A stretch of DNA of 64,000 nt from Photobacterium gaetbulicola Gung47 (lineage in GTDB: Bacteria; Pseudomonadota; Gammaproteobacteria; Enterobacterales; Vibrionaceae). Shown piece by piece: positions 34,172 to 42,630 of this stretch. The stretch spans positions 1,116,001 to 1,180,000 of the forward strand of contig CP005973.1 in NCBI GenBank assembly GCA_000940995.1, read 5' to 3'. The notes beneath the pieces were generated by a model that saw only the letters and a program-made list of their open reading frames with translations, did no database searches and had not been told where the DNA came from. The translations under genes were made by a program, and so were the position numbers. The first letter of the stretch is position 1; the number at the start of each line of letters is the position of its first letter.

Positions 34172-34349
34172 TCCGCATATTACAGATTGAATGCAGCTCT
34201 AACGGGCTGCTTTCTTGATCACATCCCGCCACCATTCAATAAAAACCAATCATTTTTACAAGCAAGATATGTGTTTTGGTAGACTTAACCATAACATTAG
34301 CTTTTAACCCAGCGCGATTTGCTGGTGTAGAACAAAAGAACAATACAGA

Positions 34350-36728
34350 ATGAGTATAAAAAACAAACACCAAAAACATTCGTTGCTATTGATACTGACG
34401 CTATTTTTCTCGGGTTGCGCTGTTTATGCAGGACTTACCCTGGATCAGCTTTATGGTAAACCCCAGCCCCAAGAAAGGTTAGCACCGGCCGACTCTCCCA
34501 TTGCCAATCACTATCTAGACGAGGTCAAGCCCATTATTGAAAATCGCTGTGTGGTTTGCCACGCCTGCTACGATGCGCCTTGTCAATTGAAACTGTCATC
34601 AGCAGAAGGGGTCGATCGAGGAGCCAGCAAGCAAAAAGTCTATGAAGGCACCCGCCTTTTGGCGGCCAATACCACCCGGATGTTTATTGATGCGCAATCA
34701 ACAGCTGAATGGCGCGAGAAAGGTTTTAATCCGGTGCTGAATGAACGTGTGCAATCGGAAGAAGCCAATACCCAAGCTGGGGTTATGGCGAGGATGCTGC
34801 AGCTAAAACAGGCCCACCCTTTACCAGATCAGAAAGTTCTCAATCACGATGAGTGGGATTTTTCTTTGGATCGTGATCAACAGTGTCCGACCATCGAGGA
34901 AATGGCTACCTATGAACAAAGCTACCCAGAGTGGGGAATGCCCTACGGCCTCCCCCAAATCAGTGATGAAGAGAATCAGGTGTTGATGGACTGGCTGGCC
35001 AATGGTGGCATGATGACAGCGGCACCGGCACCCGGTCAACAAACCCTCGGTAAAGTTGCCGAGTGGGAGACTGTACTCAATGGAAGTAGCCTTAAGCAAC
35101 AACTGGCTAGCCGCTACATCTATGAGCACTTGTTTGTTTCCCATCTCTACTTTTCCGACGAACGGCAGCCGACTTTTTTCAAACTCGTTCGTTCTCGTAC
35201 TGCGCCAGGCACCCCCATTGATCTCATTGCCACTCGACGCCCTTACGATGATCCTGGCGTCGACCGTGTCTACTATCGCTTTCAGCCGGTAAGAGAGAGT
35301 ATTGTCGACAAAACACATATGCCTTATGCACTGAACCATGCCAAGCTTGCCCGTTTGCATACGCTCTTTATCGAACCAGATTATGAAGTAACCTCACTGC
35401 CTAGCTACGACCCGGAGATTGCAGCTAACCCGCTGATTGCTTTTAAGCAAATACCGGTTGATAGCCGATACCGCTTCATGATCGACAATGCACAGAATAC
35501 CATCATGGGCTTTATCAAAGGACCGGTATGCCGTGGGCAGCTCGCGCTGAATGTTATCAATGATCACTTCTGGGTCTTCTTTGTTGATCCTGCAATGGCC
35601 AATACCCCATCGGTTGATGAGTTTTACGCATCACAAGCAGAGAATTTACGCTTACCGGCTGAAAACGAAAGTAACACCCTGCCCATATCTAACTGGATCT
35701 CTTACGCCAAGCAACAAGGGCGGTTCCTCAAAGCAAAGAACGCCTTTCTCAACGATGCGTTCGAGAATGGCGAGCACCTCACAACAGACTTGATCTGGGA
35801 TGGTGACGGCTACAACGACAATGCTAGCCTTACGGTGTTCCGTCATTTTGACAGTGCCACAGTAACAAAGGGACTCGTGGGAGATCATCCCAAGACCGCC
35901 TGGGTTATTGATTATTCCCTACTCGAGCGTATCCACTACCTGCTGGTGGCGGGTTTCGACGTATACGGTAACTTTGGCCACCAGCTGGTCACGCGTATGT
36001 ATATGGACTTCTTACGTATGGAAGGCGAGTCTAACTTCCTCTCTCTCCTTCCGGCTGATGTCCGCCGACAAGAACTGGCCTACTGGTATCAAGGAGCAGG
36101 CAAGCACCTGAGTGATTATCTTCAGGGTGATATAAACGCGTTTGAACAACCAACAGGTATTAGCTTCCATACACCTCAGCCGAAGAATGAGCTATTTGGC
36201 ATGTTGCAACAAAAGCTTCAAGTTGTATTACCCGACCGCTATGATTTCACCCAATCAAGCATGTACGCAAACAACTCGCAAGCCTTATACCAGTTGAACC
36301 GACTTAGCGGAATTCAAGCGAGCTTATTGCCCGAAGTGACATTCATTATGGTAGAACCCGCCCAATCAGGCCGACAAGCTGAGCTGTTTACCCTGATCCG
36401 CAATAGCGCACATAAAAATATCTCTAGCCTGTTCGATGAGGAGTCGAACCGTCTATACGAGCAAGATAACGTCACTTTGGTCAGAGGACTACTGGGCAGT
36501 TATCCAAGGGCATTTTGGTATCTGCAAGAGGCGGATCTAAAAGATGCAGCCAATCAGATAAACACCATTCAGAGCGAGGAGGATTACCGCCAATTCCTCG
36601 ACCGGTATGGATTGCGTAGAACCAGCCCGGATTTCTGGTCTTTCAGTGATAAGTTAAACGAGCTAAACCAGCGTATGTTCCCAATTGAAGCTGGGTTACT
36701 TGATTATAACCGGATAGAAAACCGCTAA
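34350..36728 (+). CDS. cti: Fatty acid cis/trans isomerase (Cti), heme protein
   Basis: 792 residues. Isomerises cis to trans double bonds of membrane phospholipid fatty acids, stiffening the membrane under solvent or heat stress. The N-terminus is a signal peptide with a lipobox-like FFSGC (C23), so it may be lipid-anchored rather than free in the periplasm. The c-type heme motif CVVCH is at residues 67-71, followed by two more cysteines (C73, C78). Further cti features include SPEWGMPYGLPQIS-like YPEWGMPYGLP. Length matches the family (about 770-790). It follows a ToxR-like regulator and ends with a strong terminator. Confidence 0.92.
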   Translation: MSIKNKHQKHSLLLILTLFFSGCAVYAGLTLDQLYGKPQPQERLAPADSPIANHYLDEVKPIIENRCVVCHACYDAPCQLKLSSAEGVDRGASKQKVYEGTRLLAANTTRMFIDAQSTAEWREKGFNPVLNERVQSEEANTQAGVMARMLQLKQAHPLPDQKVLNHDEWDFSLDRDQQCPTIEEMATYEQSYPEWGMPYGLPQISDEENQVLMDWLANGGMMTAAPAPGQQTLGKVAEWETVLNGSSLKQQLASRYIYEHLFVSHLYFSDERQPTFFKLVRSRTAPGTPIDLIATRRPYDDPGVDRVYYRFQPVRESIVDKTHMPYALNHAKLARLHTLFIEPDYEVTSLPSYDPEIAANPLIAFKQIPVDSRYRFMIDNAQNTIMGFIKGPVCRGQLALNVINDHFWVFFVDPAMANTPSVDEFYASQAENLRLPAENESNTLPISNWISYAKQQGRFLKAKNAFLNDAFENGEHLTTDLIWDGDGYNDNASLTVFRHFDSATVTKGLVGDHPKTAWVIDYSLLERIHYLLVAGFDVYGNFGHQLVTRMYMDFLRMEGESNFLSLLPADVRRQELAYWYQGAGKHLSDYLQGDINAFEQPTGISFHTPQPKNELFGMLQQKLQVVLPDRYDFTQSSMYANNSQALYQLNRLSGIQASLLPEVTFIMVEPAQSGRQAELFTLIRNSAHKNISSLFDEESNRLYEQDNVTLVRGLLGSYPRAFWYLQEADLKDAANQINTIQSEEDYRQFLDRYGLRRTSPDFWSFSDKLNELNQRMFPIEAGLLDYNRIENR

Positions 36729-36751
36729 GACAAGCAATCATGACTACACTT

Positions 36752-36777
36752 TAGGCCCCGAAAGGGGCCTATTTTTA
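36752..36777 (+). terminator. Rho-independent terminator after cti
   Basis: TAGGCCCC and GGGGCCTA arms with a GAAA tetraloop and a TTTTT tail. Confidence 0.92.
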
Positions 36778-36895
36778 TGGCGCTTGTAAAAAATCACAAC
36801 TGTAAACAAATGAAAAGACAAGTTAATTATTGCCACCAATATGTTTAAATAACGTAAAACAAAACCCCATGCATATTACACGAAAGGAATCAGTC

Positions 36896-37576
36896 ATGAC
36901 GCTCAGCAACCAGCCCGCGGTGTGGGACAGTTTTATCCGTGGCTATCACTGGTTACAAGCTTTTATTGTCGGAGGCTTGTGGTATACCGGCAGCGAAGGA
37001 CTAATGGACTGGCATTTTAGCCTGGCCTATCTATTGTTGGCGCTGTTATCTACACGCCTGATATGGGGCATCATCGGCAGTGAAACGGCTCAGTTCCATC
37101 GCTTCGTGCGATCTCCCCGAGCTGTGATCCAATATTTGGCAACTAGCACTAGGGGCAATAAGCAGACGAATCCCCCATCAGCAGGCCACAATCCTGCGGG
37201 CGCTTATATGGTCGTTGCTTTTATGCTGCTGCTCATCGCCCAGCTGGCAACAGGCTTATTCGCTAACGACGATATTATATCTGAAGGCCCCTTTGCCTAT
37301 CTTGTCAGCGGTGAAACAAGCAGCTTTCTCACCGAGATCCATGCAGTAAATTTCAATCTCATCCTTGGTGCCATCTGCGTACACCTTGCCGCGATAATGC
37401 TCTATTTTTTACGCAAAGATAACCTCGTCACGCCCATGTTGACGGGAAGGAAGGCCATAGGAACAAACAGTGCACCGAAGATGACCAACGGTCTTTTTGC
37501 CTGGGGGATCTTCCTCATTATTGGCACGATTGTCTATTTTACCCTCGGCAAGGAAGTCGTGGCTTACCTGCTATGA
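36896..37576 (+). CDS. Cytochrome b561/Ni-hydrogenase-type b cytochrome
   Basis: 226 residues with four to five membrane helices. Candidate heme-ligand histidines sit in RGYHWLQAF, DWHFSLAYLL, TEIHAVNF and CVHLAAIMLY, the pattern of di-heme inner-membrane b cytochromes. The ATG at 36896 has AAGGA eight bases upstream; longer frames lack one. Such proteins pass electrons between quinol and a periplasmic acceptor. The convergent neighbour is a c-prime-like cytochrome, with which this family is often paired. Confidence 0.88.
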   Translation: MTLSNQPAVWDSFIRGYHWLQAFIVGGLWYTGSEGLMDWHFSLAYLLLALLSTRLIWGIIGSETAQFHRFVRSPRAVIQYLATSTRGNKQTNPPSAGHNPAGAYMVVAFMLLLIAQLATGLFANDDIISEGPFAYLVSGETSSFLTEIHAVNFNLILGAICVHLAAIMLYFLRKDNLVTPMLTGRKAIGTNSAPKMTNGLFAWGIFLIIGTIVYFTLGKEVVAYLL

Positions 37577-37578
37577 TC

Positions 37579-37604
37579 AAAAATGCCAGACATACGTCTG
37601 GCAC
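37579..37604. terminator. Terminator between the b and c-prime cytochrome genes
   Basis: TGCCAGAC and GTCTGGCA arms with a four-base loop. On the minus strand a TTTTT tail follows, so it mainly ends the c-prime gene. Confidence 0.75.
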
Positions 37605-37656
37605 CTACCTTCCTTGCATTTTATCTTACCGGCATTAACGCCGTCGAAGCCAAGGC

Positions 37657-38103
37657 TTAGCGATACTTATAATCACTATGGCAAGACTTGCAATTTTTAG
37701 CCGCTTCACCAAATGCACGCTTCGTCGCTCGCTCGTCACCGTCTAGCGATACTTTAGCTAAATTCGCCATATCGGTTTGAAACTTGTCCAGCTTAACACT
37801 GAAACCGTCCCAATCAGACCAAATTTCTGGCTTGGCTTTGGTCTGGCCCTTATCCGTTCCATCCACTTTAAAAGCTTCTTCTGGCATATAGGACAACTGC
37901 GAAATAAACTGGGCGCGTTGGCTAAATGTTTGCTGATCCCACTCTTTGCGTCCCTTAACCATTTCTGCCAAATCACCAAAGTTAGTCGCGATCATGGTAA
38001 AAGCGGCTTGGCGATATTCAATTGCATCTTCGGGCTTTTCAAAAGGCGTTGCAGATACACTGGCTGCAAGCATAACACCTCCTGCAACAAGAATTTTTTT
38101 CAT
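37657..38103 (-). CDS. Cytochrome c-prime / c556 family protein
   Basis: 148 residues: signal peptide (about 1-19, ASVSAT), then a four-helix bundle and the heme-attachment motif CKSCH at residues 138-142, near the C-terminus, as in cytochrome c' and c556. AAGGGGAAG lies before the ATG at 38103. The protein is periplasmic. It may accept electrons from the convergent b cytochrome or bind gases such as NO. Neither role is shown directly. Confidence 0.92.
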   Translation of the reverse strand: MKKILVAGGVMLAASVSATPFEKPEDAIEYRQAAFTMIATNFGDLAEMVKGRKEWDQQTFSQRAQFISQLSYMPEEAFKVDGTDKGQTKAKPEIWSDWDGFSVKLDKFQTDMANLAKVSLDGDERATKRAFGEAAKNCKSCHSDYKYR

Positions 38104-38269
38104 GACTTCTTCCCCTTTGTTATTATTCCATTTATAGCGAACCAAGCATTCACCCTTGGGTTTTGCATACTTGGTAGCATATGTGAAATGATACAGCGGG
38201 TTACAGACATGTAAACAACCCGGCATTGAAGATTACATTTATTTACATTACATAAAAAAGAGCAAAGTC

Positions 38270-39085
38270 ATGCTAGGAACACTCAGTAAAATGAAATCCC
38301 AACTCAGCAATGTGGTTGAATACCACCTGCCTGTTGGCGATGAACTACTTCCACTCAACCCACTGATTGGCAAGCACCTCAAGCTCACCCACACAGGCAA
38401 TATCTATTGTGATGCCTGCGGAAAGAAAACCAAAAAAAGCTACTCTCAAGGCCATTGCTTCCCATGCATGAAGAAATTAGCACGTTGTGACATGTGTATC
38501 ATGAAACCGGAAACTTGCCACTTCGCTCAAGGGACATGCCGTGAACCTGAATGGGGAGAGGAGAACTGTATGGTTCCCCATTATGTCTACCTATCGAATA
38601 CATCCGGCTTAAAAGTCGGTATCACGCGTCATACCCAATTGCCAACCCGCTGGATTGATCAGGGTGCAACACAAGCATTACCTATTTTGAAGGTAAAAAC
38701 GCGCCAAATATCCGGCCTTGCCGAAATAGCACTGGCCGAGCTAGTGGCGGACAAAACCAATTGGCGGGCAATGCTCAAAGGGGATAATTCACCTATCGCA
38801 CTTAAGGAAGAGGCCCAACGCCTATTGCCGGAGGTAGCCCAAAAGGTTAATCAATTGCTTGAGCTATACGGGGAGGATGCGGTAGAACAGCTTGAAGAAG
38901 AGATCGTAGAGATCCAGTACCCTGTCACTGAGTACCCGAAAAAAATAGCGTCGCACAACTTCGACAAAGAGCCAGTTGTCGAAGGCATATTATTGGGGAT
39001 CAAAGGCCAGTACCTGATTTTTGACACCGGCGTCATAAACATCCGCAAATTCACCAGCTATGAAGTCTCGGTTGAAACGCCATAA
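38270..39085 (+). CDS. DUF2797 zinc-finger-like protein
   Basis: 271 residues, cytoplasmic. The N-terminal third is cysteine-rich (YCDACGKKTKKSYSQGHCFP, MKKLARCDMC, PETCHFAQGTC), probably two zinc sites. VYLSNTSGLKVGITR and TRWIDQGA then match the DUF2797 core as I know it; that core recalls a GIY-YIG-type strand arrangement. The function is unknown. A tandem heptamer repeat and a terminator follow directly after the stop. Confidence 0.85.
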   Translation: MLGTLSKMKSQLSNVVEYHLPVGDELLPLNPLIGKHLKLTHTGNIYCDACGKKTKKSYSQGHCFPCMKKLARCDMCIMKPETCHFAQGTCREPEWGEENCMVPHYVYLSNTSGLKVGITRHTQLPTRWIDQGATQALPILKVKTRQISGLAEIALAELVADKTNWRAMLKGDNSPIALKEEAQRLLPEVAQKVNQLLELYGEDAVEQLEEEIVEIQYPVTEYPKKIASHNFDKEPVVEGILLGIKGQYLIFDTGVINIRKFTSYEVSVETP

Positions 39086-39086
39086 G

Positions 39087-39113
39087 GCAAAAAGCAAAAA
39101 GCAAAAAGCAAAA
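39087..39113 (+). repeat. Tandem heptamer GCAAAAA, about four copies
   Basis: Four near-perfect copies of a 7-base unit, starting two bases after the DUF2797 stop and running into the following terminator stem. Likely a slippage-prone repeat outside any gene. Confidence 0.85.
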
Positions 39114-39140
39114 CGGCTGAAGGTAACTCAGCCGTTTTCG
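39110..39140. terminator. Bidirectional rho-independent terminator
   Basis: AAAACGGCTGA and TCAGCCGTTTT arms with a seven-base loop between convergent genes. Confidence 0.85.
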
Positions 39141-39143
39141 TAA

Positions 39144-39773
39144 TTACTTCACCTTGGGTTGAACATACTTCCGATTACTGTCTACCACAGCAACATCGCG
39201 AATAAAATTCACCCCCAGCACAATCCCTTTGCCAGCCGTGAGCGCGAACTCGGTTAGCTCATTGAGCTCACCCAATTTCGCCCTCAATTTAACAACAGCC
39301 TGAGGCGAATCGCTTTTCTTCTTGAGCCAACGCTCGACCGGCAATTCAACCTCTTGCCCCCCTGCACTGAACTTGACCCAATCCTTGCCGTCCCGTTCAA
39401 ATGCCTGAACATTGCTTACACCAATAGAAGAAAGTGACTTACCACCATCGACCTTGGCACGAATATGTTGTTGGGCTTGGGCTATCCACAACCATTCTTC
39501 ACTGCCCAAAATCAATTTACCGTCACCGGTTTTGGTCACAACCGGCTGGGGTTTAGATTGTGGCTTTACCTCAGGCTCAGGAATTAGCTCTGGCTCAGGT
39601 AGTGGCTCGAGGATCACCGGGGGCTCCGGTTCAACAACCGGTGGGGTAGTAACGGGTTGCTCCACAACGCCACCACCAACTTCAGGCTCGACGGTGGGCT
39701 CAGTCTGTTGTCCTGACTGCTGAGCACAACCCGCTAGCAATAGTAGCGCAAAATAAACTGCCGACTTTCTCAT
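39144..39773 (-). CDS. Retropepsin-like/DUF785-type lipoprotein with altered active site
   Basis: About 209 residues: lipoprotein signal (LLLLAGC, cysteine near 16), a proline- and glutamate-rich linker (about 25-80), then a domain resembling the RimK-associated zinc-protease/retropepsin-like family (DUF785). The family normally shows AK-x-D-T-G; here it reads AKVDGGKSLSS, so the catalytic Asp-Thr-Gly has become Asp-Gly-Gly. FERDGKDWVKF follows, as expected of the fold. It may be an inactive or binding-only form. The ATG at 39773 has GGG nine bases before it, unlike the one at 39782. Assignment moderate. Confidence 0.68.
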   Translation of the reverse strand: MRKSAVYFALLLLAGCAQQSGQQTEPTVEPEVGGGVVEQPVTTPPVVEPEPPVILEPLPEPELIPEPEVKPQSKPQPVVTKTGDGKLILGSEEWLWIAQAQQHIRAKVDGGKSLSSIGVSNVQAFERDGKDWVKFSAGGQEVELPVERWLKKKSDSPQAVVKLRAKLGELNELTEFALTAGKGIVLGVNFIRDVAVVDSNRKYVQPKVK

Positions 39774-39907
39774 TCTATTCATCCCTACAACATCAAGATT
39801 CGCTATACGACCAGATACTTACTTCACAACGACATTACTTATAACATAGTACGGTCAATCATTGGCTTCATTCGAAAAATGATTTCCCCGCTCACACTAT
39901 AACGGCA

Positions 39908-40822
39908 TTACTGATACGACACAGTGCCATATTCTGCCGTTGCTGTCTGATTAAAGGTAGTCAGCTTATTTTGTATCCAGGCTTCGTCATACCAGCCCAT
40001 GTTTCGACTGTGCTTGGCATCATCCCACAAACTGAAATACCAACGCCTCAGTTCAAACCCCGGCGGCAGACTCACGGCTTGCTGGTAGCGTTCGGCAAGC
40101 CTCATTTCCGGCCTCACATCATACAGATGGAAAATATCCATTTCCCGGTGTTTAAACCCTACATCACATGGGTCTAAAACGCCGGTTACCTCGAAGCTTT
40201 TTGGATCGACCAGTATATTCCCAATATGACAATCATCATGGATCAGTGAAGAGATGGGCGAAGCTGTAGACAGGATCTCATCCTTCATTGCCCAAAGAGA
40301 TTGGTATGCCTGTTTTTGCGCAGGAGAAAAAGGTGAAACCTCACTGATAATATATCGGTATACCGGCCCCATCCAATCTGAAAAAGCCGTAGTCAAACTG
40401 GTGTAAAATTGCCCCCGTTCGGATTCAAAGCCCTGAGGAGCATTGATTTCGTGCATTGTGTGCAAAAGCGCAAGATAGCTTTCAGAAAAACGCTCAATAG
40501 CGATGGGATCATTAGGAATTTGATGGGCCGAGATCCCTTCTAACCACTCCAGCATGATAAATTCGTAGCCTTCCTCCCGACCGAAATACAATACCTCAGG
40601 TACTGGGCATGTTAACGCCTGCCGCAAGCGTTCGAGCCCTTTGATTTCCTTTGCCTGCCGCCCTATCTCTCGGGAAAACTTCACCACAACCTTGGCTTTT
40701 TCTGATGCAAGGAATACCACCCAGCCATAAAAAGTTTCATGGATTTCACTAAGATCCGGAGCCTGACGAAACATTGTCCTGTAGCTAAACTCTGCGATTT
40801 TTTTTAGCTGTTTTCTATTCAA
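39908..40822 (-). CDS. Aminoglycoside phosphotransferase (APH)-family kinase
   Basis: 304 residues with a protein-kinase-like fold. The catalytic loop is LIHDDCHIGNILVD (HxDxxxxN pattern, near residue 190), and the metal aspartate follows in GVLDPCDVGF. The N-lobe lysine is probably in AKVVVKFSRE. It looks cytoplasmic. The start is TTG at 40822 with AGGA eight bases before it; the next ATG is 16 codons in. The family includes antibiotic, choline, homoserine and sugar kinases, and nothing here points to one substrate. Resistance should not be assumed. Confidence 0.85.
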   Translation of the reverse strand: MNRKQLKKIAEFSYRTMFRQAPDLSEIHETFYGWVVFLASEKAKVVVKFSREIGRQAKEIKGLERLRQALTCPVPEVLYFGREEGYEFIMLEWLEGISAHQIPNDPIAIERFSESYLALLHTMHEINAPQGFESERGQFYTSLTTAFSDWMGPVYRYIISEVSPFSPAQKQAYQSLWAMKDEILSTASPISSLIHDDCHIGNILVDPKSFEVTGVLDPCDVGFKHREMDIFHLYDVRPEMRLAERYQQAVSLPPGFELRRWYFSLWDDAKHSRNMGWYDEAWIQNKLTTFNQTATAEYGTVSYQ

Positions 40823-40975
40823 CCTAGCTTCCTTTATCTGACATTGACTTTTACTACCCCTTAACGGTTAACGCGATTATTTTATATAACTAATTGTTTT
40901 GATTAACCTTACTATACAATAACCTGTTAAAAGCCAATTTGCGGTTGCCGAAGTCAAATATGAGTTCAAGCTCTC

Positions 40976-41012
40976 ATAAAAATTACCCAAATAACGCAAG
41001 TTACTTGGGTAT
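40976..41012 (-). terminator. Terminator after the thioesterase operon
   Basis: On the minus strand arms TACCCAAGTAAC and GTTATTTGGGTA (one G-U pair) enclose TTGC and are followed by TTTTTATG. Confidence 0.82.
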
Positions 41013-41016
41013 CTGA

Positions 41017-41250
41017 TCACTGAATAGCAATGCCAAGGACGTCAGCCAATGCTGCGAGTTGCTGCTCGGAATCTAAACGGAGCGACCAGTTCACGCCTGA
41101 TCCCACAGCCGTAATCACGTTCGCCCCCTTGCCAAGCAAGGTAATATCATCAGCGGAGGCCTGTAACGACACCCGCGCATCGCCGTCGAGCCGAACCACA
41201 ACTTCACGCTGATTAGCTATGATACGGCCCGCAGAAAAAATGATCGTCAT
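41017..41250 (-). CDS. Small conserved protein (DUF3389-like)
   Basis: 77 residues, soluble, with alternating strands (TIIFSAGRIIANQREVVVRL) and a short C-terminal helix. It resembles a small Vibrionaceae family that I recall as DUF3389; that name is tentative. The ATG at 41250 overlaps the stop of the thioesterase gene (ATGA), so it is translationally coupled. Function unknown; a terminator follows. Confidence 0.7.
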   Translation of the reverse strand: MTIIFSAGRIIANQREVVVRLDGDARVSLQASADDITLLGKGANVITAVGSGVNWSLRLDSEQQLAALADVLGIAIQ

Positions 41251-41684
41251 GATTCCACCGCCTTCTTGTGTCTCATCACTGCAATCGTCAACCGGCTGGT
41301 ACATACCATACGGCCCCGAGGGTCCTTGATATCAATCTGCCATACCTGGGTTGTCGCCCCTAAATGCACAGGATAGGCTTTGCCGACAACATGGCCACTC
41401 CGCATTGCTCGGAGGTGGTTGGCATTGATATCAAGGCCGACGCAATATTTGCCATCATCGACACACATATTGGCAGCCAGCGAGCCCAAGGTTTCGGCCA
41501 GTACTACCGAGGCGCCGCCATGCAACATTCCGAGCGGTTGATGCGTGCGAGGCTCAACGGGCATAACAGCGGAGAGGCTGTTGTCGTCAAACGTCGAATA
41601 CTCAATTCCCAAGTGCTCGACGAGTGTATTTGTCGATGTCTCATTTAAACTTTCAAGAGTGAAGGATTTTTTCCAAATACTCAT
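41247..41684 (-). CDS. Hotdog-fold acyl-CoA thioesterase (MenI/YdiI-like)
   Basis: 145 residues of the PaaI/MenI hotdog group. The motif HQPLGMLHGGASVVLAETLG carries the HGG turn and the catalytic glutamate in LAETLG near residue 62; GLDINANHLRAM follows. Known relatives hydrolyse 1,4-dihydroxy-2-naphthoyl-CoA in menaquinone synthesis or other acyl-CoAs; which applies here cannot be told. GGAT precedes the ATG at 41684. It is coupled to the 77-residue gene downstream. Confidence 0.9.
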   Translation of the reverse strand: MSIWKKSFTLESLNETSTNTLVEHLGIEYSTFDDNSLSAVMPVEPRTHQPLGMLHGGASVVLAETLGSLAANMCVDDGKYCVGLDINANHLRAMRSGHVVGKAYPVHLGATTQVWQIDIKDPRGRMVCTSRLTIAVMRHKKAVES

Positions 41685-41777
41685 TACGTTATCCAAACAA
41701 TCTTATTTGGAGAGAATGATACAGCAACTGTATAATTCCGCTATTGCGGTTTAGATTAAAAATGAAAGGAGTCTTAG

Positions 41778-42569
41778 ATGAATCGCTTTCGACCTTTCGC
41801 GGCTGCGGGCTTTATTGCCTCTGCAATCGCGCTTACAGCTTGCAGTAGCTCCCCCACGGGCAGGCAGCAGGTACTGCTGTTCTCTGAGCAGGATATGTCT
41901 CAGTTAGGGGCACAGTCATTTGATGCCTTAAAAGAGCAAGAAAAAATCCATACGGATGCAAAAACCAATCAGTACGTTCAATGTGTGACTGATGCATTAA
42001 CCGCTCGCCTAGGTGGACCTCAGGTCGCAGATCAATGGGAAGTCGTGGTCTTTGACAGCGATCAGGTCAATGCCTTTGCCTTGCCCGGTGGTAAAATCGG
42101 CGTCTATACTGGCCTGTTGAATGTTGCGACCAATCAAGATCAACTTGCGACTGTCATTGGCCACGAAATTGGCCATGTCTTGGCCCAGCACAGTAACGAG
42201 CGGCTGTCCCGAACTCAACTTGCCAACATGGGGCTGCAAATTTCCAGCGTCGCTATGGGCGGAGCAGATTACCATGATGCCGCCATGGCGGGCCTAGGTC
42301 TTGGGGTGCAATATGGCGTCTTGATGCCTTACGGCCGAGCCCAGGAGTCTGAATCCGATATTATTGGTCTGAGGTTAATGGCTGAGGCAGGCTTTGACCC
42401 TAATGAAAGTGTCAGCCTATGGCAGAACATGGCGAAAGCATCTGGGGGCAATCAACCGCCTGAACTGCTCTCGACCCACCCGTCTCACTCGACCCGGATA
42501 GACGACTTGCGGGCAGAAATCGCCAAACTGCCAAGCTACAGCACGGCAAAACCACAATGTAGAATGTAA
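41778..42569 (+). CDS. M48 family metalloprotease lipoprotein (LoiP-like)
   Basis: 263 residues with a lipoprotein signal (IALTAC, cysteine 22) and a peptidase M48 domain. The zinc motif is HEIGH at residues 129-133 in VIGHEIGHVLAQHSNER, with the third ligand in QESESDIIGLRLM. Size and layout match LoiP/YcaL outer-membrane quality-control proteases. AAAGGAG precedes the ATG. No TPR domain is present, so it is not BepA. Single gene. Confidence 0.92.
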   Translation: MNRFRPFAAAGFIASAIALTACSSSPTGRQQVLLFSEQDMSQLGAQSFDALKEQEKIHTDAKTNQYVQCVTDALTARLGGPQVADQWEVVVFDSDQVNAFALPGGKIGVYTGLLNVATNQDQLATVIGHEIGHVLAQHSNERLSRTQLANMGLQISSVAMGGADYHDAAMAGLGLGVQYGVLMPYGRAQESESDIIGLRLMAEAGFDPNESVSLWQNMAKASGGNQPPELLSTHPSHSTRIDDLRAEIAKLPSYSTAKPQCRM

Positions 42570-42630
42570 CTGTGAAGCACCCAGATGCGGTGCTTTACTC
42601 CAACTTCTCTTAATTCAATATAAAGATGCA

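Noticed and set aside
34821..35360. 179-codon minus-strand frame opposite cti
   Set aside because: Shadow of the cti reading frame; no ribosome site or domain.
39908..40822. Antibiotic-resistance phosphotransferase
   Set aside because: Only the general APH fold is visible; no mobile element context and no signature of a known resistance class.
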